Shown here one piece after another: positions 1 through 13,044 of a stretch of DNA of 64,000 bases. Position numbers and translations under genes: made by a program. The DNA is from Anaeramoeba flamelloides (lineage: Eukaryota > Metamonada > Anaeramoebidae), in contig JANTQA010000060.1 in NCBI GenBank assembly GCA_027625915.1, positions 5,456,001 through 5,520,000 on the forward strand, read 5' to 3'. The notes beneath the pieces are model-generated. The model worked only from the letters and a program-made list of their open reading frames with translations, searched no databases and was not told where the DNA came from. Positions within the stretch are counted from its first letter, which is position 1. Each line of letters begins with the position of its first letter.

Positions 1-410
1 TTTTTTTAAAATTGTTCCAAATTTTGAAAGGAATTAGAAGATCACAATGTAACAACTTTCAATTTAAATGTTTTTACAAGTTATACTTTTAAAAACATGT
101 AATTTAGACAACTTTCCAATTTTTGGTTTTCATAAAAAGAGTTTCAGGTTATTGAAAGTTTACAAATATTTTTCTTTTAGATAACTTTCAAAAATTTCAA
201 TTAAATTCAAAATGCTATCTTTTGTTAATTATTATTTTTATCCCTTTTTTTGGCTTACAAAAGTTTGAACCAAGTATTTGAAATTTGAAACAATATGAAA
301 GAATATCAGAAACTGAAATCTTGCAGACTGTCAGCCTGAAAGTTCGAAAAAGTCTTGAAAGTATTTGTATGGATTGTGCTATTCTTGTAGTGAGTTACTC
401 GCACAAAATT
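1..410 (+). repeat. Dispersed repeat copy A, near window start
   Basis: This stretch matches 46960-47325 in the same orientation. Shared landmarks, in order, are GAGTTTCAGGTTATTGAAAG, TTTTAGATAACTTTCAAAAA, a TTATTTTTATCCC run with TTTGGCTT, and an AGAAACTGAAAT/CTGAAAGTTC block. No coding potential is seen. It may be an old non-autonomous element cut by the window edge; no terminal repeats were recognised. Confidence 0.6.
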
Positions 411-1295
411 AATATTTTCTTAACTGAATTATTCTCCTGTTAAAATAATTGATCTTGATTTTAAACTTTAAGACTAACGATGCGTGTTACCTCTTTTAAT
501 GTTCTTTTCTAGATATTGTATGGAGGGTTTTATTTTTATGAATAAAATGAAATGTCAAATTTTATTTTTTCATTTAATTTTAATATGAACAATTTTTCAA
601 CATTTAATTTTATATTTGATTAGAGAGTACTATTTTCTCTCCAGTCGACTGTTCGGTTGGAATTTTATTTTCGATTGTTATTCTTTTTTAGTCAAAAAAA
701 AAGGAAAAATTCGCAAAATTAATTTTAATTTCCAATAATTATTTATTTTTTATTTTTTCATTAAAATCTAGTTGTAAAATTATTCTTTTCCTGGAAGAAA
801 TTTTCTTCAAAAAGTTTTGTAAGTGTTTTTTTTTTGTCATTTGTTACTATTTTAATAATACTTTTCAAATGTCAAATTTAAATATTTTGTAATTTTATTA
901 ATTCTTTACATGACAGTAGTTTTTCTACAATTAGTAAAAAAAACTTGATAAAGAGTTACTCCTATGACTTAAAAGGGAAGACAACAGGTTTTAGGAACAC
1001 CTTTGAAAACTCTTTGTAGCAAATAGTATACAAAATAGAGATTCTTTAAAACAAGATCATAAAAATCTTTAAAGTAAAATTATGTATCTTTAAGAAATTA
1101 ATAATTTAATAGATTCGTCTATTAGGCAAGTATGTTGTAATTAGGTGGAAAGGATATCAGTTCCTTAATTGTTCATATGGTTTCTGTACTCTAAAACAAT
1201 CTATTCTAAATATTAATCCACAATTAATTCTTTGATATTATTTACTAATGATCACTGATAAAAATTTTCACTTTTTTCCTTTTTTTTTTTTTTTT

Positions 1296-1764
1296 TAGAA
1301 CTGATGAGAGAAAAATGTTGGACACAGAAAAATGGTTGGACAGAAATTTTAATTGGGAACCTTACTGAAAATGATATTTAATTTCTTTTATTTGTGAAAT
1401 AACTAAAGAAAATAACAATAATCTACTTATTAGAATAACGATTAATGTAATACTACTTTTTCAAAACCTTATCTCTTATAACCTAAAGCAAGTTTAAAAA
1501 TTATCATTTTCAGAATTAATAGTAAACTTTACTAAAACTTGGATTTTTGTTAAAATAGCATGATCTACTTTAGTTATCAACCGTTCAAATGGGTATTCTA
1601 CACAAACCACAGATTAATGAACTTGTGACATATTTAAACCTGGATTTATATAAAATTCGCCTAGTTATCAATAGTATTTGTTTTTCATTTTTACTAATGT
1701 TCCGAATTAAAAATGATGTCCAACTATTTTTCTGTGTCCAACATTTTTCTCTCAACAGTAAAAA
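1296..1764. mobile_element. Inverted-repeat element, TGTTGGACAC ends
   Basis: The left end (TGAGAGAAAAATGTTGGACA, continuing CAGAAAAATGGTTGGACA) is repeated inverted at about 1720-1764, with roughly 40 bp of near-identical terminal repeat. The interior is A/T-rich without a transposase. An 85-residue open frame at 1589-1846 runs through the right terminal repeat and is read as chance. It looks like a non-autonomous DNA transposon (MITE); the superfamily is unknown. Confidence 0.7.
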
Positions 1765-2970
1765 GCTCTATGATAGAAATATGGGTGTCTCTTCTTTGGT
1801 TCTTTTTTCTAAAAATGTCCTCGTTTTTCCTTATTGTAATTTGTGATCTCAAATTTATTTTATTTGTACTTTGTTAGAATACTTATTGGTACAAATTATG
1901 TGAACAAATAAAAATAAATGAAAAACTTATTTTATAATTAAAAAAAGGCAATCAGTTGGATCTAATAACATTTTAATTTTGATACCATTATCAAATTTCA
2001 TGAAAAAAAGAAGAATTTTAATTAAAAATCTCTATTTTCTTCAAATAAAGAAAATAATAAGCCTTTTCAACAAAATTGTATTGGAATTGAAATTAATCAT
2101 TTTTTTCTTATAAATTTCAAAAAGGTAAAAAATTATTACTCTTAATTTATCTTCGAAAAAAAAAAAGGAGTAAAAAAAATTCAATTATAAAAAAATACGG
2201 ATACAGGTTTATGTTAACTGATTTGTTACTTGCGTTAACAGTTCGATTACACCTAACACGGAAAAAATAGAGAACTAGACTTTTCACATGTGATTGTTTC
2301 CTTTATAATACTAAAAAGACACGGGCAACATATGATGTAATTTCAGTTTCTATTTTTTGAGTATGGAAATGTCAGAATCAATATATTTATTAAAAAGAAT
2401 GATGTGTTAAAGAATTACTTTTTTGTAAAAAAATATATTTACTTGGCTCTCTTTTTATTTTTTGATTCTTTTTTTACTCTCTTATTTTGTCTGATCTTTT
2501 TTTCGTTTTGTTACTCATTCAAGTTTTAACTCTTTTTCTTATTTTTTTTAAAATTCGTTTGTTCTTTTTTGTACTTATTTTGGCTTTGGAAATTTATCCT
2601 TTAAAATGAATTATAGGGTTATTAAACTAAAAAAGACTTGAGTATATTAAATAGCAAATTCCTTAAACATGTACATATATTGAAATTGTTAAAAAAAGTA
2701 AAAATCTGAGTACTATTATACCAAAATACTTTTAATGATATTCATAGAAATTAATTATTTTTTCTAAAATTTTGATCTAATTATGATTTAAAAAATCTCT
2801 GGAATTGCAAAAAACCACGTTTCAAAATAAAACCCGTTTTTTTTTTCTTTCTTTTTTTTTTTTTTTTTCAAGTGTACCATTCTATTTGCCACCCGAATAT
2901 ATACCTGAATCAAATTAATATTTAAAGTCAAATACTTGATTTTTTTATGTGAATTTTTATTTTAAAAATA

Positions 2971-3170
2971 CAATCAATTCCACATTTAAGACACAAATTT
3001 TGAATGTAATTTAATAGATTAAAAAAATCCCATTTAAGGCAAATTATTTGGAATTACTCTTTTAAATGTAAATTATATTACTAGAACCCAAATTTCTGTA
3101 CATTAATTTCAACATTATTATGTACCTTAATTCCCATCGAAAGTTATTTTCTTGGAAGTGGAACTGGTTG
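2971..3170. mobile_element. Palindromic MITE, degenerate copy
   Basis: Left end CAATCAATTCCACATTTAAG and right end GAAGTGGAACTGGTTG match the CAGTCAGTTCCACTTTTAAG family seen at 13.9-15.3, 23.1, 42.4 and 47.4 kb. TA dinucleotides flank both sides (2969-2970 and 3171-3172). It is the most diverged, so probably oldest, full-length member here. Confidence 0.7.
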
Positions 3171-5382
3171 TATGTTTAATCTAATTTGGTTAAGATTCAA
3201 ATTTAGTCATTTTAAATTTTCTACTTTCCAAATAATATTTTAATTGTCTTTTATTCAAAATTTCTTAGTTATTATTTTATTTGTTATATATTTTTTTTAA
3301 TGATAAGAATTTTGATAAAAATTCAAAGCTTTTTTTTGAGATGGATTGTTGGATTTGATTCCTTCATTATTTAAATTTCTTTCTTAATAATTGAAATTTC
3401 AGATATCAAAAAAAAAAAAAAAACCTTTTCTTGTTGTTTATTAAAGGTTTTTTTCATCAATTAATATATATGTATCCCTCTAAAAAAAAAAAATATTGTA
3501 TTAAAAACTTAAAAAATGTTTAAATTTTTGACATATAAGTTTTGAAAATAAAAATTTAACATTTATATTGAAAAATTTTAATTTTTATTTTGAAGGGAGG
3601 AAATTAATTTTGTCTTACAATCATTAGATTTTTTTAAATAAAAATGTATTGAGTAATATCAAATATTTTTACTTAGTCTTTTGAATTCTGGAAAATCTAT
3701 GTACTCTATGACAACTCACCGAATTTCGAAATTTTTGTTTAGAAATTCTAATAAAGTATTATAATTTTCTTTATCATTATCCAATGATAGAATAAATAAC
3801 TAGTCTTTATTTTGATTAATATCAAAGATATTATTCTAATTATTTTTGTTTATTTAGATTAATTTTTAATCCAAATTTTGGATTTTTTTTCATAGAATAG
3901 GGCAATTCCATAAAAAATGATTCATATCTTCAGATATTACTAAGTTACGATATTTTTAGAAGTTGGAAGATTTTATTTTGTTATCTTTTTATCATATAAA
4001 TAAGAATATCTAGCGATTTAATTTGTGATGTTTCTAATTTTTAGTACCACGACGGGAGCACTTACATTTGAAATATTTTTTGTCGTTAGGTTTTTTTTTA
4101 AAAAATTTAAAAAATAAAAATAAAATTTTATAAATTTTCTGTTTATTTCTCAAATTAATACACACAGTAAATTTTTCGAGAAATCAAAATTATTGGGGAA
4201 ATTCTTTGATATTTCTTGATTCTTTGGAAATCTGGAAAAGTGCCTTTAGGTTTGTTAAATTAGGAAATAAACTCAAAATTTATTTAAATTACAAGTTTAT
4301 TTCAAAAACTCAAAAAAAAAAAAAAAAAAAAAAAGCATAGAAGATTGATGCTACTCTACAACACTTAAAGACTCAATTTTTTATTTATATTATATTTATA
4401 TTTAATAATTTTTCAATTTTCTTGACCATTTCAACCAGAAAAATTTATTATCGAGTTTTCTCGAAATTGGTTTAGATTTAAGTCTACTAATTTTTAGTTA
4501 TCGATTTTCCAATTATTATTTTTATTATCTTTTTTTAAAAACTTTAAATTTTAGGATCTATGTACAAAAAATAAAGAATAATAGTTTTATTTTTGAGTTT
4601 ATATCTTATTTTATATATTTAAATTCTAAATTGAACATTTTTTTCTTTGGTTTAAAAAATATTCCTTATATAATGTGCTTTTATTTTCAAAATTGTATAA
4701 AATTTTGTTACTTTTTTATTTATCCAAACATCAATTGAGTCACAATATTTATGAGTTAAATTAAAAAAATGAATCTTTAAAATAACTGGACAATATGTAT
4801 TTATTTAAACATTTGTAGTTTTACGCCTTTTGATAATAATTGTTGGTTAAAATTCATCTTGATTTTTTTTTTTTTTTTAAAAATCTTTTACTTTTTCAAA
4901 GTTTTTTTATATTAGTAGTCTTTTTCAATCCAAATTCCTAAATATTTTTATCCAAATGATTGATTTTTCTTTTAGTGTTTTATCCATATTTGGAAAAAAG
5001 TTTACAATTTAAAATTTCTAGTTGGAGGAAAAAGTAAAATAGGGAAGAAGTTCAAGGGATTTTCTAATTGGGAACATTAATAGAAACTGGAACTGAAAAG
5101 TAAGATCTATTAAAAAATAAATAAATAAATAAATAAATGATAACAAAATGGAGGATTCAACACTATGAAAGTTTCTTATAATCCTATCTTTAGATAGTGT
5201 TTTTTCTTTGATTGATTTTTCATTAAAAAATATTTTGAAAAAATTTTTAGATTATTTGAGATCTTAAAATCACTTTGACTTAATTACAAAAAAAGTGGAT
5301 TTAAATTATTTTTGTTTGGTTGAAAATACTATAATTTGTTATTCTTTGAAGTTGATAGGTTTCTTCTTTAAAATTGATGTTA

Positions 5383-6093
5383 TAGCCTTGTAAATAACCC
5401 TTTTTTTTTTTTTTTACTTTAACTCATAACTAAAATTTAACTCTTTCAAAAAATATTGAATGACTGTAGAAATAAAAGAAATAGATTAATACAATCGATT
5501 GTAAATTAAACCGAACAAAATTTTTATTTAAATTTCCAAAAAAAAAATTTAAATCGGGTAAAATTTCAATTTGATAATACTTTTAGATATTTGTATTATT
5601 AATTTCCCTTTTAAAATTGAGGATTTTATAATCTATTTTAATTATTTAGTTGGTATTTTTAGGAAAAGCAGGTAGTTAATTGTGAAATTTTTATTTAATA
5701 ATTAATATATAAATGGTAAAAACACATAACCCAGAAATATGGTTCTTAAAATAATTTTTAAAAAAGAATTAAGAAGATATTTAAAGATTAAAAATTAATT
5801 TTTTGACAAAAAAATTAGCAAAATTTCATTTTTTGAAATTTGATAGAAAAAAAAATTTTCTCTCAAAATATTAAAAATTTGACAAAATTTTTGAAACAAA
5901 AGTATTTAATATTATTTAACCATTTACATTAATCAAAGATCTAACCTCAAAAGTTCATTTCAATATTTTCCAAGTATGATTATGTGGGTATCTTTTTCTT
6001 GTCTTCCTTAACCTAAGCCTGAAAATAAAAAAAACACAAGTTTATTTTTTATAATGTGTTAAAAGTTGTCAAAACGGGTTATTTACACCAATC
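5383..6093. mobile_element. TA-flanked DNA element (711 bp), GTAAATAACCC ends
   Basis: The ends match the 478-bp element at 58841-59318: the left shares TGTAAATAACC, then AACTCATAACTAAAATTT; the right shares GGGTTATTTACACC. TA flanks both ends. Interior landmarks AATCAAAGATCTAACCTC and AGCCTGAAAA are shared in order. Its extra 230 bp suggest either internal deletion in the other copy or insertion here. No transposase is seen. Confidence 0.7.
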
Positions 6094-6489
6094 TAAATAA
6101 TATTTTCAGTAGTGTTCCCTTTAAAAATTACGTTGAATTTTTTTCCATGTTTCTTTTTTTCTTTGAACATTAACTGTTAAATTTTGAACTTTTTTAAATG
6201 ATAAAGTAAAAATGGATCAAATTTCGAAAAACGAGAATTCTTTTCTGAAATAACACTTAAAGTTGGGTATGTAAACTAGCAAATTTAGATTTTTGCTTTC
6301 TGTTTCAATTTAATGATTGTTGTTCTTTTTTTTTTTTTTATGGTTCCTCGCCCCTTAATACTTTTGGTTTTATTGATTCATCTGTAAACCCAAAATAGTG
6401 ATGGTACCTTAAGTTGAAGTAGGTACTATCATTTGTAATCCATATTTCATTTTTTTTCATTATCACTTTCTCAAATAACACAAGAAATA

Positions 6490-7238
6490 ATGACTACAAC
6501 TATTATTGACGGTAGTGGGCACATTATGGGAAGACTTGCATCTGTAATTGCAAAGCAACTCCTTTCAGGAAACAGAGTTGTTGTCGTTAGGTGCGAAGAA
6601 ATTATTATTGTTGGACCTTGGTCAAGAACAAGAGGTAAATAATCAAATAAATTTATTTTTGAACAAAAAAAAAATATTCAAAAACAAAAAGAAAATCCAG
6701 AACAAAAAGCAAAAATATTAATTTACTTTTTTCTTTTTTTTATTTTTTACACTTTCTTTGTGTTCCGTCTTCTCTTTTCAAAGAAAAATATTGTCAATGG
6801 AAAAGAAAAAGAACAAGTGTCAGACCAAACCATGGTCCATTCCATTACAGAGAACCATCCAGGATCTTTTGGAAATCCGTTCGAGGAATGCTCCCACACA
6901 AGACATTCAGAGGAACTGCTGCACTTAAGAGATTAAAGGTGTTTGAAGGGATCCCAGCACCTTATGATAAAAGACAAAGAGTCGTTGTCCCTGAAGCACT
7001 TAAGGTTTTGAAGGTCAAACCATTCAGAAAATCAACAAAATTAGGAAGACTTTCCCATGAATTTGGTTGGAAACATTCAGAGCTTGTTGGAGAACTTGAA
7101 AAGAAAAGAAAAGCAAGAGCAAAAAACTACTTTCTCCAAAAAAACGCTAGAAAGAAAATTGTCGAACAAGCCTTTGAGAACAAAAAAAAGGAACTTGAAA
7201 AATTAGATCCTATTTTAAAACAATTTGGTTGTCTTTAA
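6490..7238 (+). CDS. RPL13A: 60S ribosomal protein uL13 (L13a), 2 exons
   Basis: Large-subunit ribosomal protein. Exon 1 is 6490-6634, a 149-bp GT..AG intron is 6635-6783, and exon 2 is 6784-7238, giving 199 residues, close to the usual ~200. The intron is phase 1 and splits a Glu codon, restoring the reading TREKYCQWKRKR. Diagnostic blocks are DGSGHIMGRLAS (residues 7-18), VVVRCEE (about 33-39), RPNHGPFHYREPSRIFWKSV and RGMLPHKTFRGTAALKRL, with a basic, lysine-rich C-terminus typical of eukaryotes. The ATG at 6490 is the natural start because the conserved N-terminus begins six residues later. GC content is visibly higher than the flanks. The bacterial homologue is L13; the RGMLP..K..RG block and the length favour the cytosolic eukaryotic form. 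Confidence 0.97.
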
Positions 7239-10200
7239 ATGTTACTGTGAACGAGATCATTCTTGTTGTTAATTAGTATATTTCATTATCAATTTGAAAG
7301 TAACAACTTTTACTAAACAAAAAACAAAAACAACAAACCTTTAGACCACAAGATCTTCTTGTGTTTACCTTAATTTTTTTTTTTCTTTTTGTTGTTATTG
7401 TTTTATTTTGGATTTTTAGATTATTTTAGGATCGATCAAAGAAAATTTCTAAAATTTTGCTGGATTGAATTCTGTAACAAGAACAAATTCAAAACCTGTT
7501 TTTTTTTTGAAAAAGTTTTTTTTTAAGGTGTTATAATTGATTGGTGGAACTTAATTGATTAGTCTCAAGATTTTTTTTGTTATTCACAATTTAAACCCAC
7601 TTTCAAGCAAAACTAACAAAAAAAAATAATATAAAACAATTCAGTATGTAAAAAATTTTTCAAAATGAAATTTTAGTTCTTGATTTATTTATTTATTGTG
7701 AGAAAGGAGTAATCAAAGAAAATTTACTAAATAAAAAAGAGAAGAGGAAAAATAATTAAAATATTAAAGTAAAAAAATATTATATCATTTACATGGCCAC
7801 ATTAAAAATTATCAGGGTTCACATTTTGATTCTTTTTTGAAAAAAACCCAAAATAATTCTTTTTTTGATTCCATGGAATCAAATTATTATTTTTTCTTCC
7901 AATGATAACTCTCAACTCATTTCTTGTTTAAAATCGCTTTTACAAGGAATCACATCATTCTCATAATTAAATAATTAATAATTTTTTTTTTTATTTTCAA
8001 AAAGAATTTTATATTTCTCAAAAAAAATTAATATTTAAGGTTTTTCTTCTTGGGATTTTAGTTTTCATCGTCTTTTCAACAATCCTGAAGTTTTTAAGTT
8101 TCTTCCTGATAAGAAAATTATTTTTCTTTGAAATGGAATCAAAAGATTCTTTTTTTTTTTAATAGAGTTTTGGTACCAAATAATAATTCTTTTTTTGATA
8201 GCATGGAATCAGAATAAAATAATTTTTAATGTTTTTGAAAAATTATACTTAAAAGGTACTTTAACAAGTGGAAAATGGTTGATAAAAATTGATTCCATTG
8301 GAATCATTTTAATATTATGATTCCAAATTTTAATTTTTTGAGATTCTAACAATTCCAAAAATGGAATCATTTTGGGAACTCTGAAAATTATCCAGGTCCT
8401 GAAACAGTCCGGGGTAAAAAACCGATAGAAAGATTATCAATAATAAATAAATATTCCACAAACTGTGATTAATAAATTGGTATTCTACTGTCGTTAGGTT
8501 TTTTTTGATTTAAAAAAATGGAGTAGAATCTTTGATTTTGCTCAATTCTTTTGAATTAAAAAAAAGGCAGGTACTACTCCGAAGAATGGGGCACTATGTA
8601 CCCGAATTTGTCTATTTTTTAACTATTTTAAATTTTAGTGCTTTAAGGGATCAGTCTTCGACGACAACAAGACACCATTTTAAAATATGTTATTGGTGGT
8701 ATTCTCTACTTACAAATTTTTTATATGCCAAGCGTCAAAAAATTCTGATCGACTTAGAAACCCCAAAAAGAATATTTTATTTATAAGATCAATTTTTTTG
8801 ATCCATTTTTTCCAAAAAAGAAACCATTTAAATTCATCTTATTTCTCACATTATAAAAGAATTTTACCCTTTTTATTTCCATTTAAATCATTATTATTCA
8901 ATAACAAGTCTTTGTTACCAGTAATATTAATATAAAGTTTATTTTTCTTTTTTGAGATAATTCTTTTGGTTAATAAAAAAAAAAAATGATTTATTCAACC
9001 AATTGAAAAAGAATTGTATTTATTTAAGAAGAATAGTTTTAATAATTCAAGTTTTAAAGACATTTAAAAATTTTATCAAGAAATTTTGTTTTTGTTCTCG
9101 GACAAAATTTGATTTTTCAAAATAAAATTTTCTGAAAGATATTTGGAAATAGAGTAATTTTATCTTCAAATCTCTAAATCATTTGTTTTCTGACAAAAAT
9201 TATTTAAATGGTTATAATGATTCTTGTGAATACGACCAGCTATTTGTTCAAAAAATTTTCTCAAATTTGGAAATTCATTTTGTAATTTTTTTTTATTTTT
9301 TGAAAACCTGAAAAACAAACTTTTTCAAACCTTAAAGAAAAAAAAAAATTGTGTAATAGATCAAATTTTAATTGAGAAAATTTTATTAAAATACTATCAA
9401 ATATTCTTTTATTAAATCACATTTATCTCAATTTGATTTATTTACTGATATTTGTATTGAAATATTAATCAAAATAATAACAAAATACCAAAATTTCAAT
9501 GAAAATCAATACTTTCCAACATAAAACGAAAAATATGTTTACCCATTTTCAAGAATTAACTTAATTGTTTATAAAAATAATATGTTGCTTTTTTTCGTTT
9601 TATATTGGTAATATGTGAATTTTGGATTGCAAAAAAGAGATTCAAATTAATAAATTGTTTAGATGGGGTTAATTCATCCATTTTATAAGTCGAAACACAA
9701 ATTATAAAAAAAAATTTTTTTTTCAGGGATCTTGACAAGATTTCATTTTATAATTAAAAAATACTGCTCCCTTAAGGTTTTTAAAACCTGGATAATAAAA
9801 AAGATTATTTTGTGTTTGGTGCAAGGTCTTGTTATTTTGGTGTATATTAAACCGATCTTCAACATATTATCAATTCTGATATTGGTATTTGATGGTATAA
9901 AAAATTAATCCTTTTTATTTCTTTCCAAAAGTAAAATTTGTGCATGAAAAAAACAAAATATTGGTAAAATATGAATAAAATTTTTTGAATTTTGGTTTTT
10001 AGATTACACTTATTATTTGTGTTTGGTTATATTTCGAGTTTTTGAAAAAAAAATATTTTTTTTTTTTTTTCGAAATTGAATAATAGAGAAAGGGGTGTCT
10101 GTGAAATAAATTAGTTCTAAATCTCAAAAATAAGAATATGATGATTAATATTCTTAATATAAATTTTTTTTTTTATAATAGAAAAAAAATGTTTGATTTT

Positions 10201-11673
10201 TGGAGATAAAAGTTTTTGGGTTTTTTTAAATTGTAAAGAGTGACAAAAATTGGTACTCAAGGTATTTGGTTTGATGAATTTTTAGCGAAGATGGCTAGTT
10301 TCGATAAGGTGATAATTGATTGATTATATGATATTAATCAAATAATTATTTCTAAGATAATAATGCTTTTTTAAAAAAGATGATATAAATGGGTTGTAAA
10401 TTTGAATTAATGAACGGATTCTATTTGAATTTAAATTTCATAATATCAAATTCAATACTGAAAGATATTTTTTTGTGGTTTATGGATTTATTATGATTTT
10501 GATTATTTTTTATCAAAAAATATTGGGAATATTATCCTGGTTGTATTTGAGTCCAATTTCATAAAATTTTATTTCTATAGGTGATAAACAGATACTACCA
10601 ATTTATTTTTTTCAATTCTTAACAATTGTAACAATTTTTTTCAATTTTTTTTTATCTAATATATCTTTTGAACGTTCATTTTATTATTTCTTTTTTATTG
10701 ATATAATTTAAAAAAAAAAAAAACATTGTTTAAGCCAGTATAATTATTATTTAATTCAATATAATGATATTCACTTGGAATATCGTTTCTTAATTGGATT
10801 TTTATAGGATGTCCTATACAAGTTATAATATAAGTAGTTCCTTATAAAAATTGGAAATTATCAAAAAAAAATTAAAAAAAAAAATAAACTCTCGTAAAAT
10901 TGTAAATCCAAAAATCACCAAATCAGCAATAAAGTCTAAGAAATTTTAACTCAATAAGAGTAAATTAAAACAAAAAGTTTTTAGAATATTTAAATTAATT
11001 ACAAAATAAATATTTTTTTTTTTATTATTCTGGACAATTTAAAATGAACCAAGACATAAAATAAGAAGCTGTATAAAAAAGTTTTTTCTTTCTTAAGGTT
11101 TTATTTTCAAAACTTTTTACCAAACAAATCCCTTAACAAAAAACAAAATAGAAAATAAAAAAAGTTCAGGAGCCAAAATCTTTTAACAATGATTAAAGAG
11201 GGTATTATTTGAGATGTTTATAACCAAAATGGTAATTCTTGTGAAAATCATAAAAAGGTTTACAAAAAAAAGTAAAATCTGTTAAAATATTGATCAAAAA
11301 AAATTAATAAGAATGATCTACTGTTTTCTTCTCAATAAAAAAAAGAATTAATGTGCATTTTTGGAAAATAACCGACAACGTTTCTAATTTGCTCTTAATC
11401 TTCTTCAAAAAAAAGAATATTTCATCTTACTTATTAGCAAATTTGAAAGAGTAACAAAGGAAAACTAGAAATCAAAAATTATAGAGGTTGAAGAAAAAAA
11501 CCTAATAAAAAGCTAATTCCTGACAGAAAAGAAAGAAATAACACTTCTTGATTCACTTACTTTAACAAACACCTTACAAAGGTTGATTTGGTACATATTA
11601 TTCATTTTTTTAAACATTTATCCTTGGCCCAACTAAAACAAATCTTCCACAAAAAGATCCAAAAGTAATTGCA
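7239..11673. other. Gene-free interval between uL13 and the SAP30-like gene
   Basis: A/T-rich spacer with one recognisable inverted-repeat element (about 7815-8386). Open frames at 8532-8935 are slightly more GC-rich than their surroundings but match nothing I know and lack splice context. The remainder is homopolymer tracts and unrecognised sequence. Confidence 0.5.
7815..8386. mobile_element. Inverted-repeat element rich in GGAATCA motifs
   Basis: The left edge (TCAGGGTTCACATTTTGATTC) is partly mirrored at the right edge, whose reverse complement reads TCAGAGTTCCCAAAATGATTC. Inside, GGAATCA and its complement TGATTCC recur at least seven times (near 7861-7878, 8132, 8205, 8288-8310, 8366). 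The repeated 7-mers could be transposase-binding sites or simply small internal palindromes. No open frame. Confidence 0.5.
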
Positions 11674-12249
11674 ATGCCACCAAAATCCAGATCAAGAAAT
11701 AAAAGAAATAAGCACACAAAACATAAAAACAAAAACAAAAATAAAAATAAAAATAAACACAGGTAAGTTGACTTTTTTCAAAAATGATCTTTTTGTTTGT
11801 TTTCTTTTTTTGAAAAAAAAAAAACAAAAGAACAAAAAAAAAAACAAAAATGAAAAAAAGAAAAAAACAAAAATGTAAAAAAGAAAAAAATTTGTCTTTT
11901 CTTATGTTTTTTTCTTTTTTTTGATCACCATTCTTGTAACTTTTATTCGAAAATTTTTTGGTTTTTGTTGTACTTCTGAACTCCTTTCAACACAAGAAAC
12001 CGTCCGCGCCCCAATCCCAAAAAGTCCACCCGAAGTAACCGATCGCATAACCATAAGAAAAAGGCAATAATAGATTTTAGCAAATTAAATCATGAAACAT
12101 TGCTCGATCTAAAGCAGCACTACCAAATAACACAAGAAATCGAAGACAAAGAGGAATTGGCAGCTGTAATTTATGAAAAGTTTATGAAACAAACTGTTAA
12201 TGAAGAAAAGGTACTTAAAACATTCTTATTGATTTCAAAGGAGATGTAG
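11674..12249 (+). CDS. SAP30-like Sin3-complex protein, 2 exons
   Basis: Small predicted Sin3/HDAC co-repressor subunit of 113 residues. Exon 1 is 11674-11762, a 234-bp intron is 11763-11996 (GTAAGT donor, CACAAG acceptor, phase 2), and exon 2 is 11997-12249 with a TAG stop. The N-terminus is basic low complexity (MPPKSRSRNKRNK, then alternating Asn-Lys). Residues about 56-113 fit the SAP30 Sin3-binding domain: IDFSKLNHETLLDLKQHY, then ELAAVIYEKFMKQ, then VNEEKVLKTFL. The family pattern is a DLS.L...TL..Y..HY helix, an L..AV..HF helix and a VNE.E.I..F ending. SAP30 normally has an N-terminal zinc finger; none is visible, as in many short protist and fungal relatives. The assignment rests on the domain pattern, not a search. 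A class I HDAC lies 45 kb downstream. Confidence 0.75.
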
Positions 12250-12581
12250 TTGAAAAATCTTTGAACCATCTAGCAAGGTTCTTGTTGAAGAAATTGTTTT
12301 TGAATATCAAATAAGCAATAAACATATTCAAAGGATTATAAATTGTTTACATTGGTTCCTGCTTTTGTGTTTCTTTTTTGATTTCTTTTGACTGCTTGTT
12401 TTGTCAAAAATTCCTTTTCTTCGATATATAAATAACTTTTTCCTGAAAAAACCTGTTGATTTGAATCAAATATTAGTAATTTTAGGTACAGATTATTATT
12501 CTCACAATTTTGCAATTAATTTCCTTCTTTTGGAAAAGGGTTTATTGTGGTGAAAAAAAAAATGTAAATGTCAAAAAGTAT
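12250..12581. other. Short spacer after the SAP30-like gene
   Basis: Probable 3' untranslated and intergenic sequence. Nothing else is recognised. It ends at the outer boundary of the long inverted repeat that starts about 12582. Confidence 0.5.
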
Positions 12582-12591
12582 GATACAGTTG

Positions 12592-12770
12592 TTTTAAAAA
12601 AGTGAAAACTTTTTGAAAACTTTTTAAAGTTTTGTGTTTTAAAAAAGTGAAGACTTTTTCAGAATTAAAACTTTTTTAAAGTTTTGCGTTTTAATAAAGT
12701 GTGGACTTTTTGAATTAAAACTTTTTTCAACCTCACTTTTGAGTTTTAATAAAGTGTGGACTAAAATGAT
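12592..12770. repeat. Subterminal tandem repeats, left arm
   Basis: Four units begin TTTTAAAAAAGTG or TTTTAATAAAGTG at 12592, 12637, 12689 and 12744 (spacings 45, 52 and 55 bp). Each is followed by a GACTTTTT-type block and usually AATTAAAACTTTTTT. The mirrored array lies at about 16612-16800. Such repeats near transposon ends often bind the mobilising enzyme; that role is inferred. Confidence 0.7.
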
Positions 12771-13044
12771 TTTCAGTACACTCTTTCCCCAGACCATTTT
12801 CAAACAACACTTTCCAAAGTTTCTCTAAACACTTTTTGAAAAGCTTTTCTAGCCAAAAAAATTTCGATTAGATCTTGAGTTTCTTGGAAACTTAAAACTC
12901 AAACAATAACCAACAATTGAACCTCAAAGGATTCCCGAACGAAAAAAAAAATTTTGAAATAAAATATTTTTTAAACTGATCTTCAGTTCCACATTCCTAA
13001 CCAAAATAAATTTGAGTCAAATAACTCATCTTAATAGTCTTGTG

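Larger units (their letters stand above)
411..6489. other. Gene-free interval upstream of uL13
   Basis: Six kilobases of A/T-rich sequence with no supportable exon. It holds an inverted-repeat element (about 1296-1764), a degenerate 200-bp palindromic element (2971-3170), a TAAA microsatellite near 5112-5138, several poly-A/T runs, and a 711-bp TA-flanked element (5383-6093) about 400 bp before the uL13 start codon. The remainder shows nothing recognisable. Confidence 0.6.

Noticed and set aside
1589-1846. 85-residue open frame
   Set aside because: It runs through the right terminal repeat of an inverted-repeat element and has no family features or splice context.
8532-8935. Overlapping small frames with a slightly more GC-rich stretch
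   Set aside because: Two frames overlap, neither has recognisable motifs, and no plausible splice-linked exons were found.
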